The notes beneath the pieces were generated by a model, which saw only the letters and a program-made list of their open reading frames with translations, made no database searches and was not told the origin of the DNA. A stretch of DNA of 64,000 nucleotides, from the NCBI RefSeq assembly GCF_016864375.1, contig NZ_CP069354.1, positions 868,001 to 932,000 of the forward strand. Reading direction: 5' to 3'. The number at the start of each line of letters is the position of its first letter. Within the stretch, counting starts at the first letter, position 1. Source of the DNA: Microvirga sp. VF16. Lineage in GTDB: Bacteria > Pseudomonadota > Alphaproteobacteria > Rhizobiales > Beijerinckiaceae. The position numbers and the translations under genes are program-made. Of this stretch, positions 1 to 7,701 are shown one piece after another.

Positions 1-130
1 TGATCCGCTCGATGACATAGGCCATCTGGCGGAAGGCGTAGGTGCCTGCCGCAGCCGCGAGCACCGCGAAAGCGCTGATGCCGAGAAACGCAAGGAGCAG
101 GCGCCAACGAACGCTCAACCGGACGGGCAT
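1..130 (-). CDS. N-terminus of a membrane sensor, probably a hybrid histidine kinase (partial)
   Basis: Only the first 43 codons lie in the window; the gene runs off the left edge. The start is the ATG whose complement is at 128-130, 24 bases after the stop of the binding-protein gene, with a GGGAGGGG stretch upstream. The peptide begins with a short basic segment and a hydrophobic helix (RLLLAFLGIS then Ala-rich), then looks amphipathic. This is how TorS-like hybrid sensor kinases begin, with a first membrane helix before a periplasmic sensor domain. No catalytic part is visible, so the kinase assignment is inference from the leader and from the neighbouring periplasmic binding protein. A chemoreceptor would start in a similar way. 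Confidence 0.5.
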   Translation of the reverse strand, partial: MPVRLSVRWRLLLAFLGISAFAVLAAAAGTYAFRQMAYVIERI

Positions 131-154
131 GATGGTAAGGGCATTGCCCCTCCC

Positions 155-1255
155 TCACTCCAGGGGAACATACCGGTCACTCCGCCAGACGAACCACTCA
201 AAACCGGGCTGTTTCACATCGCCTTTGCCATCGAAGCTGATCCGGCCGAGGATCGTATCGAACTCGGTGCTCCGCAGAGCATCGATGACGGCCTTGGATT
301 CCGTCGATCCGGCCTTCGCGGCCGCCTGGGCCCAGGCCTGGATGGCCCCGTAACTGTAGAGCGTATAGCCTTCAGGTTCGAAGCCCTGCTGGCGGAAGCG
401 CTCGACGACGCTTGCCGCCACAGGGCTCCGGCGCGGGTCGCGGAAGGAGGTGAAGAGGGTGCCTTTGCCGGCCTCCCCGGTGACCTGCACGAAGGCTTCG
501 CTGGCAATTCCGTCCCCAGACACCAGCTGTAATTGATAGCCCTCCTCGCGGGCACCGCGGATCAGCAATGCCGCTTCCCGATAATAGCCACCGAAATAGA
601 TAACCTCGATCCCAGCGGCTCGCAGTTTCGCAATCAGAGGGGCATAATCGCTCTGCCCCGGTACGAGGTCCTCATACAGTGTCTCGGTGACTCCATGCTT
701 ATGGAGTTGCTGCTGGGTCTCTTCCGCGAGGCCTTTGCCGTAGACGGAGTTGTCGTGGACGATGGCGATCTTGGCATTGCGCCATCGCGCGACGAGGAAG
801 TCGCCGGCGATGGCGCCCTGCTGGTCGTCGCGTCCGCAGATGCGGAAGACATTGGCGCGGCCCTCCTCCGTGAGGCGCGGATTGGTCGATGCCGGCGTCA
901 TCTGGATGATACCCGCCCTCGTATAGACCGCAGCGGCCGGAATGGACGCTCCTGAGCACTGGTGCCCGACGACGAACGATACCTTGGCGGCGACGAGTCG
1001 TTGCGCTGCAGCAATCGCTTGGCCACTGTCGCAGGCGTCGTCGACGGAAATGAGCCTCAATTGTTGACCGAGGATCCCACCGGCAGCGTTGAGATCAGCG
1101 ACGGCCATTTCGACGCCCTGCTGCTGTTGCTCGCCCTGATACGCATTGGGACCCGTCAGAGCTCCCGCCATGCCGATCAGGATTTCCGCGTTGGCGGAAG
1201 CGGCATTCATTGCCCAAGCGATGACGACGGCAAGACTCCACGGCAGCTGTCTCAT
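155..1255 (-). CDS. Periplasmic ligand-binding protein, branched-chain amino-acid (Peripla_BP_6) family
   Basis: Secreted type I periplasmic binding protein of 366 residues. The start at 1255 is preferred over an upstream in-frame codon because GGGAGG sits about seven bases before it and a clean signal peptide follows (MRQLPWSLAVVIAWAMNAASANA). The mature part opens with ILIGMAGALTGPNA, the usual LivJ/UrtA-type start, and carries the family pattern VVGHQCSGASIPAA and MTPASTNPRLTE in the first lobe. No ABC permease or ATPase of the LIV type is adjacent; the next gene on the same strand is a membrane sensor 24 bases away. The protein may therefore present a ligand to the sensor, as TorT does for TorS, instead of feeding a transporter. 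Ligand unknown. Confidence 0.8.
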   Translation of the reverse strand: MRQLPWSLAVVIAWAMNAASANAEILIGMAGALTGPNAYQGEQQQQGVEMAVADLNAAGGILGQQLRLISVDDACDSGQAIAAAQRLVAAKVSFVVGHQCSGASIPAAAVYTRAGIIQMTPASTNPRLTEEGRANVFRICGRDDQQGAIAGDFLVARWRNAKIAIVHDNSVYGKGLAEETQQQLHKHGVTETLYEDLVPGQSDYAPLIAKLRAAGIEVIYFGGYYREAALLIRGAREEGYQLQLVSGDGIASEAFVQVTGEAGKGTLFTSFRDPRRSPVAASVVERFRQQGFEPEGYTLYSYGAIQAWAQAAAKAGSTESKAVIDALRSTEFDTILGRISFDGKGDVKQPGFEWFVWRSDRYVPLE

Positions 1256-1719
1256 GGCGAGCCTCCCGAGATCCGGGTGCGTCAATGGAGTGTCAGCTGC
1301 TGACGGGAAAGATCAAACGTTACAGCAAGGCAGGGCTCGGTTTTTTTTAGAGTATCATCTGGCGCCGAGGACCTTCCACCAACAACGAAAGCCTTCCGTC
1401 GACAGTATAAGCTACGCTCCAGCTCGCATACTAAACGATATGAGCGCGAGGGTCGATGCCGTTCGCTTCTGCTTTAAAACAGAGAACAGAAAGCTGACCT
1501 GCAGCGTGGCGGCTCTATCTAGGCATGACGAGGATGGTGGCAATTCCTCTCAGGAGGTAAATCACATAATAGAAACAGTTCAGCAAAACTGATAATGAAT
1601 ATTGATAGATGCTCCAGTGGTTCAGGGTTTGTCTGAGTAATTGACGGCCATAACTGGGCGTGAGAGCATTCATTATTACAAGTAAAACAATCCAAAGTAA
1701 CTTCCTTTGGGAGGGAACA
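1256..1719. other. Divergent intergenic region, 464 bases
   Basis: Separates the binding-protein/sensor pair (minus) from the polyol operon (plus). It holds a GTCAGC-T-GCTGAC palindrome at 1292-1304, a run of eight T at about 1342-1349, and an AT-richer stretch just before the polyol operon that should hold its promoter. A GGGAGG ribosome site at 1709-1714 serves the gene starting at 1720. No convincing sigma-70 pair and no credible coding frame were seen; open frames here overlap the genes on either side and lack ribosome sites. Confidence 0.6.
1292..1304. promoter_or_regulatory. 13-bp palindrome upstream of the binding-protein gene
   Basis: GTCAGC, one T, GCTGAC: a perfect inverted repeat 37-49 bases upstream of the start at 1255. 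Position and size fit a dimeric regulator site in the divergent region. There is no second copy nearby and no known consensus that I can match, so this is only a candidate. Confidence 0.3.
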
Positions 1720-3036
1720 ATGCAGTTGAGGCAGCTTACGCTATTGTCTGCAGCGGGTTGGATTGCAGGCACGGGTCTGGCTCTGGCGCAAGGTCAGACT
1801 CTGACGATCGCCACGGTCAACAATGCTGACATGATCATCATGCAGCGACTGTCACCCAAGTGGGAGCAGGCGACCGGCAACAAGTTGAACTGGGTGGTGC
1901 TCGAGGAAAACGTCCTGCGCCAACGCGCGACCACCGATATCGCCACCAAGGGCGGGCAGTTCGACATCATCACGATCGGCTCCTACGAGGCTCCGATCTG
2001 GGGCAAGCAGAACTGGCTCGTCACTCTGGATGATCTCGGCGCCGATTATGATTATGCCGACATCATTCCATCCGTGAAGAATGGATTGTCCTACAACGGC
2101 AAGCTCTATGCCGTGCCGTTCTATGCCGAAAGCTCGTTCACGTTCTATCGCAAGGACCTGTTCGATCAGGCCGGCATCAAGATGCCGGACAAGCCCACTT
2201 ACGATCAGATTGCCGAATACGCGGCCAAGCTGACCGACAAGTCGAAGGAGCAATACGGCTTCTGCCAGCGCGGCAAGCCGGGCTGGGGTGAGAACATGGC
2301 CTTCGTCGGTCCCATGGTGAATGCCTTCGGCGGACGCTGGTTCAACGAGAAATGGGAACCTCAGCTCACGACAGAACCGTGGAAGAACGCGATCAATTAC
2401 TACGTCAAGAACATGCGGGAATATGGGCCTCCGGGCGCGACGGCGAACGGGCATAACGAGAACCGCGCTTTGTTCGCAACGGGACATTGCGCCATGTGGG
2501 TCGATGCCACGTCGGCGGCGGGCTACATCTACAATCCGAAGGAAAGCCAGGTTGCGGACAAGACCGCTTTCACGGCAGCGCCGGTCGAGGTCACGAGCAA
2601 CGGCTCGGGCTGGTTCTGGGCGTGGTCGCTCGGCATTCCCGCCTCCTCGAAGAAGGTCGATGCCGCCAAGTCCTTCGTGAAATGGGCGACCTCGAAGGAT
2701 TACATCACGCTGGTCGGCACCGAGGCCGGTTGGGTCGCTGCGCCTCCCGGCACACGCAAGTCGACCTATGACAATCCCGAGTACCAGAAGGCGGCGCCCT
2801 TCGCGAAGGTAGTCTACGAGTCGGTCGCCAATGCGGACATCACCAAGCCGACGAAGGATCCCGTGCCCTATATCGGCATCCAGTATGTCGCCATTCCCGA
2901 ATTCCAGGGCATCGGTACGGCGGTCGGACAGCAGATCGCGGCCGCGTTGGCTGGTCAGACGAGCGTGGAGCAGGCTCTGGAAACGGCGCAACGCTCGACC
3001 GAGCGCACGATGAAGCAGGCAGGCTATCCAAAATAA
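1720..3036 (+). CDS. smoE: Polyol (sorbitol/mannitol-type) ABC transporter, substrate-binding protein
   Basis: Periplasmic family 1 binding protein of 438 residues, first gene of the polyol operon. The ATG at 1720 follows GGGAGG by five bases and starts a signal peptide ending in ALAQG; an earlier in-frame ATG at 1660 lacks both. The pattern ATVNNADMIIMQRLSPKW, LEENVLRQ, TTDIATKGGQ and DIITIGSYEAPIWG matches the SmoE group of Rhodobacter and rhizobia. The two permeases, the ATPase and a mannitol 2-dehydrogenase follow in order, which supports sugar-alcohol uptake. A strong stem-loop (3050-3079) separates it from the first permease. Sorbitol, mannitol and xylitol cannot be told apart from sequence. 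Confidence 0.9.
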   Translation: MQLRQLTLLSAAGWIAGTGLALAQGQTLTIATVNNADMIIMQRLSPKWEQATGNKLNWVVLEENVLRQRATTDIATKGGQFDIITIGSYEAPIWGKQNWLVTLDDLGADYDYADIIPSVKNGLSYNGKLYAVPFYAESSFTFYRKDLFDQAGIKMPDKPTYDQIAEYAAKLTDKSKEQYGFCQRGKPGWGENMAFVGPMVNAFGGRWFNEKWEPQLTTEPWKNAINYYVKNMREYGPPGATANGHNENRALFATGHCAMWVDATSAAGYIYNPKESQVADKTAFTAAPVEVTSNGSGWFWAWSLGIPASSKKVDAAKSFVKWATSKDYITLVGTEAGWVAAPPGTRKSTYDNPEYQKAAPFAKVVYESVANADITKPTKDPVPYIGIQYVAIPEFQGIGTAVGQQIAAALAGQTSVEQALETAQRSTERTMKQAGYPK

Positions 3037-3049
3037 GCCAATCGCCACG

Positions 3050-3079
3050 CAATCGGCGGGCATAGACGCCTGCCGATTG
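3050..3079 (+). other. Intercistronic stem-loop after smoE
   Basis: Two 12-base arms (3050-3061 and 3068-3079) pair with a single G-U wobble around a six-base loop, ATAGAC. No T-run follows, so it is not a complete intrinsic terminator. Such hairpins commonly protect the mRNA of the abundant binding protein and lower expression of the downstream permease genes. The other three binding-protein/permease junctions in this window have equivalents. Confidence 0.75.
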
Positions 3080-3101
3080 CTCTCCATTTGCGAGTACCGA
3101 G

Positions 3102-4025
3102 ATGGCGAGCACCACCACGACTGTTCCCGTTCCCAGCGCCACGGCTCCGGCCGGGCGACGCAGCCAGCGTAATGTCAGAACGCTGCCGTTGATCGCGCCA
3201 TCCGTGATCCTCCTGTTTCTCTGGATGATCGTGCCGCTGGTGATGACGCTCTGGTTCTCGTTTCAATACTATAACCTGCTCGATCCATCGGTCGGCGGGT
3301 TCGCCGGATTCGAGAACTACACCTTCCTGTTGACCGATCCGTCGCTCTGGACAGCGATGGCGAACACGCTTTTCCTCGTTTTCTGGGTGCTGGTGATTAC
3401 GGTTGGATTGGGCACTCTGCTCGCCGTCCTGTTCGACCAGGATTTTTACGGCCGGGGCATTGCGCGCCTTCTCGCCATTGCCCCGTTTTTCGTCATGCCG
3501 ACGGTCAGTGCGCTGATCTGGAAGAATATGCTGATGCACCCGGTCAACGGGCTCTTTGCATTCTTCGCACGCTCCCTCGGCCTGCCGGCCATCGACTTTT
3601 TCGGCAGCTTCCCGCTGACTTCCGTCATTATCATCGTGGCCTGGCAATGGCTGCCCTTTGCCTTGCTGATCCTGCTCACGGCGATCCAGTCACTCGACAG
3701 CGAGCAGAAGGAGGCCGCGCGCATGGACGGTGCGGGCCCCTTCTCGATGTTCTTCTTCATCATCCTGCCCCATCTTGGCCGCGCCATCAGCGTCGTTATC
3801 ATGATCGAGACGATCTTCCTGTTGTCGGTCTTTGCCGAGATCTACGTCACCACCTCCGGCGGCCCCGGCCTTGCCTCGACAAATCTGGCTTTTCTGATCT
3901 ATCTGCGGGCCTTGCGTGAGTACGATGTGGGCGGCGCGTCGGCAGCAGGCGTGATCGCCGTGATCCTCGCCAACATCGTGGCGATCTTCCTCGTCCGCTC
4001 GATTGCTAAGAACATTGCCGATTGA
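3102..4025 (+). CDS. smoF: Polyol ABC transporter permease, MalF-like
   Basis: Inner-membrane permease of 307 residues. After a Thr/Ala/Arg-rich cytoplasmic leader there are about six hydrophobic helices, the first near residues 29-50 (LPLIAPSVILLFLWMIVPLVMTLWFSF). The coupling loop EAARMDGAGPFSMFFFIILPHL is the EAA motif that contacts the ATPase. It pairs with the next permease, nine bases downstream, and with the ATPase at 4871. Family membership is clear; the polyol substrate follows from the binding protein and the dehydrogenases in the operon. Confidence 0.9.
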   Translation: MASTTTTVPVPSATAPAGRRSQRNVRTLPLIAPSVILLFLWMIVPLVMTLWFSFQYYNLLDPSVGGFAGFENYTFLLTDPSLWTAMANTLFLVFWVLVITVGLGTLLAVLFDQDFYGRGIARLLAIAPFFVMPTVSALIWKNMLMHPVNGLFAFFARSLGLPAIDFFGSFPLTSVIIIVAWQWLPFALLILLTAIQSLDSEQKEAARMDGAGPFSMFFFIILPHLGRAISVVIMIETIFLLSVFAEIYVTTSGGPGLASTNLAFLIYLRALREYDVGGASAAGVIAVILANIVAIFLVRSIAKNIAD

Positions 4026-4034
4026 GGTTGAGCC

Positions 4035-4856
4035 ATGCATCCCAAAACCCGCGAAAAGCTCATCCTCACTCTGGTCGGATGGTTCGCCGCCGGGCTGATC
4101 TTCTTCCCGATCTTCTGGATGATCTTGACGAGCTTCAAGACGGAAGTGGAGGCGATTGCAACGCCGCCCAAACTCTTCTTCAGCCCGACGCTGGAAAACT
4201 ACATTACGGTGCGCGAGCGGGCCGATTACATTCACTTCGCCATCAACAGCATCGTCATCTCGGTGGGAGCAACCTTGCTGGCGACCCTCATCGCCGTGCC
4301 GGCTGCCTATGCCATGGCGTTCTTCCCGGGGAAGCGCACGAAGGACCTGCTGCTCTGGATGCTGTCGACCAAGATGATGCCGGCTGTCGGCGTCCTAATC
4401 CCGATCTATCTGCTCTTCCGGGATACCGGTGCGATCGATACGCGCTGGGGCCTGATCGTCGTCTACACGCTGATGAATCTACCGATCGTGGTGTGGATGC
4501 TCTACACATTCTTCAAGGAAGTGCCGAAGGATATTCTTGAGGCCGGGCGCATGGATGGAGCCAAGCCGAAGCAGGAGGTCTGGATGCTGCTCCTGCCCCT
4601 GTCGCTGCCCGGCATCGCGTCGACGGCGCTTCTGTCCATCATTCTGTGCTGGAACGAGGCCTTCTGGAGCCTGAACCTCACCACGTCGGAGGCGGCACCT
4701 CTGACTACCTTCATCGCCTCCTTCTCCGCACCGGAAGGACTGTTCTGGGCCAAGCTCTCCGCCGCATCAACAATTGCCATCGCACCCATCCTGGTCTTTG
4801 GCTGGATGAGCCAGCGCCAGCTCGTGCGTGGCCTGACCTTCGGTGCGGTCAAGTAA
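4035..4856 (+). CDS. smoG: Polyol ABC transporter permease, MalG-like
   Basis: Second inner-membrane permease, 273 residues, six predicted helices. It begins MHPKTREKLILTLVGW and ends LVRGLTFGAVK, the typical C-terminus of MalG/SmoG proteins. The EAA loop reads ILEAGRMDGAKPKQEVWMLLLPLSLPG. It lies between smoF and the ATPase gene with gaps of 9 and 14 bases, so the three are almost certainly co-transcribed and form one transport complex. Confidence 0.9.
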   Translation: MHPKTREKLILTLVGWFAAGLIFFPIFWMILTSFKTEVEAIATPPKLFFSPTLENYITVRERADYIHFAINSIVISVGATLLATLIAVPAAYAMAFFPGKRTKDLLLWMLSTKMMPAVGVLIPIYLLFRDTGAIDTRWGLIVVYTLMNLPIVVWMLYTFFKEVPKDILEAGRMDGAKPKQEVWMLLLPLSLPGIASTALLSIILCWNEAFWSLNLTTSEAAPLTTFIASFSAPEGLFWAKLSAASTIAIAPILVFGWMSQRQLVRGLTFGAVK

Positions 4857-4870
4857 ACGGGAAATATGCT

Positions 4871-6004
4871 ATGTCGACGATTGTCCTCAAAGGCATTGAG
4901 AAAAGCTACGGTGCGGTGCAGGTGATCAAGGGAGTCGATCTGTCCATCGACGACCGTGAGTTTTGTGTTTTCGTCGGCCCATCCGGGTGCGGAAAGTCGA
5001 CGTTGCTGCGAATGATTGCCGGGCTTGAAGAGATCACCGAGGGAGATCTCATGATCGACGGCCAGCGCGTCAATGACGTGCCACCCTCCGAGCGCGGCCT
5101 CGCTATGGTGTTCCAATCCTATGCGCTCTACCCGCATATGTCTGTAGCAGACAATATGGGCTTCTCGTTGCGCCTTGCCGGTGTGCCCAAGGAGGAACGG
5201 CGTGCCAAGGTCGCGGAGGCCGCGCGCATTCTGCATCTGGACAAGCTCTTGGATCGCAAGCCGAAGGAGTTATCCGGCGGTCAGCGGCAGCGTGTGGCCA
5301 TTGGCCGGGCCATTGTGCGCAAGCCCAAGGTCTTTCTCTTTGACGAACCATTGTCCAACCTCGATGCGGCTTTGCGTGTCCAGATGCGGATCGAGCTAGC
5401 CCGCCTGCACGATGAGCTTGCTGCAACCATGATCTATGTCACCCACGATCAGGTCGAGGCCATGACAATGGCGGACAAGATCGTGGTGCTGCAAGGAGGC
5501 ATTGTCGAGCAGGCCGGAACTCCGCTCGAACTCTACCATCATCCACGGAACCTGTTCGTGGCGGGCTTCATCGGCAGTCCCAAGATGAACTTCCTTCCCG
5601 CAACAGTCACAGCGGTAACAGATGCGGCAACCACCATCCAGCTTGCCGGTGGCGCAAGCCTGGGTGTTCCTGTTCGTCCCGGTCGCCAGAAGGTTGGGGA
5701 TGCAGTAACGCTCGGTGTGCGGCCCGAGCATATGCGGCTGGCCGGAGAGGGGGAGATCGCCGGCGAGGTGATGGTGGTCGAGCGCCTTGGCGGCGAGACA
5801 TTCCTCTATACCCAGCTCAAGGATGGCACGATGCTGATCGTACAGGCGGACGGAGAGATCCCGACCGGCGTGCATGAGCGCATCGCCATCAAGCTTGATC
5901 CGGCGACCTGTCATCTGTTCGATGGCGACGGCCTCGCGATCGAGCGCGTGCAGCGGCATCCGTTGGCCAATCTGCGTCGGTTGCCGACCCGCAAGGCAAG
6001 TTGA
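4871..6004 (+). CDS. smoK: Polyol ABC transporter ATP-binding protein (UgpC/MalK type)
   Basis: Cytoplasmic ATPase of 377 residues energising SmoFG. Walker A is GPSGCGKST at residues 36-44, the signature LSGGQ at 134-138, and Walker B VFLFDEPLSNLD with Asp158 and Glu159. The C-terminal 130 residues form the MalK-type TOBE/regulatory domain (VRPEHMRLAG). The start at 4871 is chosen because the coding pattern and family N-terminus MSTIVLKGIEKSYG begin there; the frame is open further upstream but overlaps smoG. Only three bases at most separate it from the next gene, so the GMC enzyme belongs to the operon. Other family members serve several transporters. Confidence 0.92.
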   Translation: MSTIVLKGIEKSYGAVQVIKGVDLSIDDREFCVFVGPSGCGKSTLLRMIAGLEEITEGDLMIDGQRVNDVPPSERGLAMVFQSYALYPHMSVADNMGFSLRLAGVPKEERRAKVAEAARILHLDKLLDRKPKELSGGQRQRVAIGRAIVRKPKVFLFDEPLSNLDAALRVQMRIELARLHDELAATMIYVTHDQVEAMTMADKIVVLQGGIVEQAGTPLELYHHPRNLFVAGFIGSPKMNFLPATVTAVTDAATTIQLAGGASLGVPVRPGRQKVGDAVTLGVRPEHMRLAGEGEIAGEVMVVERLGGETFLYTQLKDGTMLIVQADGEIPTGVHERIAIKLDPATCHLFDGDGLAIERVQRHPLANLRRLPTRKAS

Positions 6005-6024
6005 GGCCTTTCCAGAGGCGGATC

Positions 6025-7701
6025 ATGGCCTCGAAACGATTTGACTATATCATTGTTGGGGGCGGCAGTGCAGGATGCGTCGTCGCGAGCCGTCTCGTGG
6101 CCGAGAACGGCGCCAGGGTGCTGCTCGTCGAGGCAGGGCCTCGCCGGGTAAGTCCGATCCTTGCGATGCCGGCGGGCTATATGAAGTTTCTCGCCCGTGA
6201 CACTTATCTCACGATGCACCACGTTCTCCCTCAGGAGCAGCTTGGCGGTCGCGCGCCCATCGTGCCGCAGGCGAAGGTGCTCGGCGGCGGAAGCGCAGTC
6301 AACGCCATGGTCTATATCCGCGGTCAGGCGGAGGACTACGATGGATGGGACGCGGCCCTGGGCGGTGCCGGGTGGAGCTATAGGGATCTTCTGCCCCATT
6401 TCATCAGGCAGGAAGGGAACGATCACCTGGGCGCACCTTATCACGGTGTCAGCGGTCCCTTAAAAATTTCCCATCTGGGGCAGCACTCCGCTATGAGCCG
6501 TGCCTTTGTGCAGGCAATGCAGACATTGGGTGTTCCCTATACGGCCGATTTCAATGGAGTCCGGCAAAACGGGGTCGGTTTCATGCAGCACACGATCGAC
6601 TGGACCACACGTCGTCGGTGCAGTGCGGTCGATGCGTTCCTCCGGCCCGTTCTCGCCGATCCGAAGTTGACCCTGCTCACGGAGACGACGGTCACTCGTA
6701 TCCATATCGAGCGGGACCGCGCAACAGGCATAGATCTTGTCGGACCTTCCGGATCGGAGAGAGTCTTCGCCGATGCGGAGGTGATCATTGCGGCCGGAAC
6801 CTACCTGACGCCGAAGCTCCTGATGCTCTCCGGCATCGGTCCTGCCGACGAACTTTCCAGGCTTGGACTCAAGGTTGTTGCCGATCTGCCCGGCGTCGGC
6901 CGGAATCTACAGGATCACCATGAGGTTCCCATCATCGCTGCATCGTCCGGAGCCTTCGGCTATTTCGGCCAGGATCGTGGCTTGGCGATGCTGCGGAACG
7001 GGTTGCAATACGTGCTGTTCAAGTCGGGAGCCGTCACGACGACCGGCGTGGAGGCCTGCGCCTTCATCGATCCCGATGGCGGTACGCGGCCGACGATTCA
7101 GCTCTATTGCGTTCCGACGGTCTATCTCGACCGCGACGTCTCTGGTGTCGAGCCGACGCACGGAGTGACGTTGAACCCGTGTCTGCTGCGTCCGAAGGCG
7201 CGCGGATCCGTGCGCCTCGCATCCGCCGATCCAAAAGCACTGCCGCTGGTGGATCCGCAGACCTTTGCCGATCCGGGCGATCTTCGCATGACCATGGCCG
7301 GGCTGCGCTATGCGCGGGAGGTTCTCGCGATGAGCCCCATCCGAGGCATGATCGAACAGGAACTCTTCCCCGGGCAGGCGATCACTTCGGATGAAGATCT
7401 GGCCGAGCACTGCCGCAGAACGGTGAAGACCAACTACCATCCGGCCGGCACCTGTCGCATGGGTCGCGACGATGATCCGCTTGCTGTGGTCTCGCCGGGT
7501 CTGGCAGTGCATGGCATCGCAGGCCTGAGGATCGTCGATGCCTCAATCATGCCGACGATCACCAGCGGCAACACGAATGCACCGGTGCTGGCCATTGCCG
7601 ACAAGGCGGTTGACATCATAACAGGGTCTGCGCGCCTTGCGCCGGAAGCTGTTTCAGCGAACCGCGTTTCCTCCATGCCCGACCAGGTCCAACCGTTATG
7701 A
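6025..7701 (+). CDS. GMC-family FAD-dependent oxidoreductase (alcohol/choline dehydrogenase-like)
   Basis: Flavoprotein of 558 residues. The FAD-binding GGGSAGCVVASRL is at the N-terminus, followed by GMC signature 1 (VLGGGSAVNAMVYIRG) and signature 2 (GTYLTPKLLMLSGIGP). The active-site region has NYHPAGTCRMG with His472 and SGNTNAP with Asn516. The family oxidises primary or secondary alcohols to aldehydes or ketones. Between the polyol transporter and mannitol dehydrogenase it probably oxidises a sugar alcohol or a product of one. There is no signal peptide, so it is cytoplasmic or loosely membrane-bound. ATG at 6025 is preferred over a TTG overlapping smoK's stop because AGAGGCGG precedes it. 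Exact substrate unknown. Confidence 0.88.
   Translation: MASKRFDYIIVGGGSAGCVVASRLVAENGARVLLVEAGPRRVSPILAMPAGYMKFLARDTYLTMHHVLPQEQLGGRAPIVPQAKVLGGGSAVNAMVYIRGQAEDYDGWDAALGGAGWSYRDLLPHFIRQEGNDHLGAPYHGVSGPLKISHLGQHSAMSRAFVQAMQTLGVPYTADFNGVRQNGVGFMQHTIDWTTRRRCSAVDAFLRPVLADPKLTLLTETTVTRIHIERDRATGIDLVGPSGSERVFADAEVIIAAGTYLTPKLLMLSGIGPADELSRLGLKVVADLPGVGRNLQDHHEVPIIAASSGAFGYFGQDRGLAMLRNGLQYVLFKSGAVTTTGVEACAFIDPDGGTRPTIQLYCVPTVYLDRDVSGVEPTHGVTLNPCLLRPKARGSVRLASADPKALPLVDPQTFADPGDLRMTMAGLRYAREVLAMSPIRGMIEQELFPGQAITSDEDLAEHCRRTVKTNYHPAGTCRMGRDDDPLAVVSPGLAVHGIAGLRIVDASIMPTITSGNTNAPVLAIADKAVDIITGSARLAPEAVSANRVSSMPDQVQPL

Noticed and set aside
1342..1349. Run of eight T as possible terminator
   Set aside because: No stem precedes it on the plus strand, and no transcript is expected to end there.
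1146..1592. 148-codon plus-strand frame crossing from the binding-protein gene into the intergenic region
   Set aside because: Overlaps the gene antisense at its start, has no ribosome site and no similarity I recognise.
1515..1772. 85-codon minus-strand frame with hydrophobic stretches over the smoE start
   Set aside because: Overlaps the smoE ribosome site and signal peptide; no start signal.
1852..3087. 411-codon minus-strand frame opposite the polyol-binding-protein gene
   Set aside because: Antisense shadow of smoE: Arg/Leu/Gly-rich with no domain.
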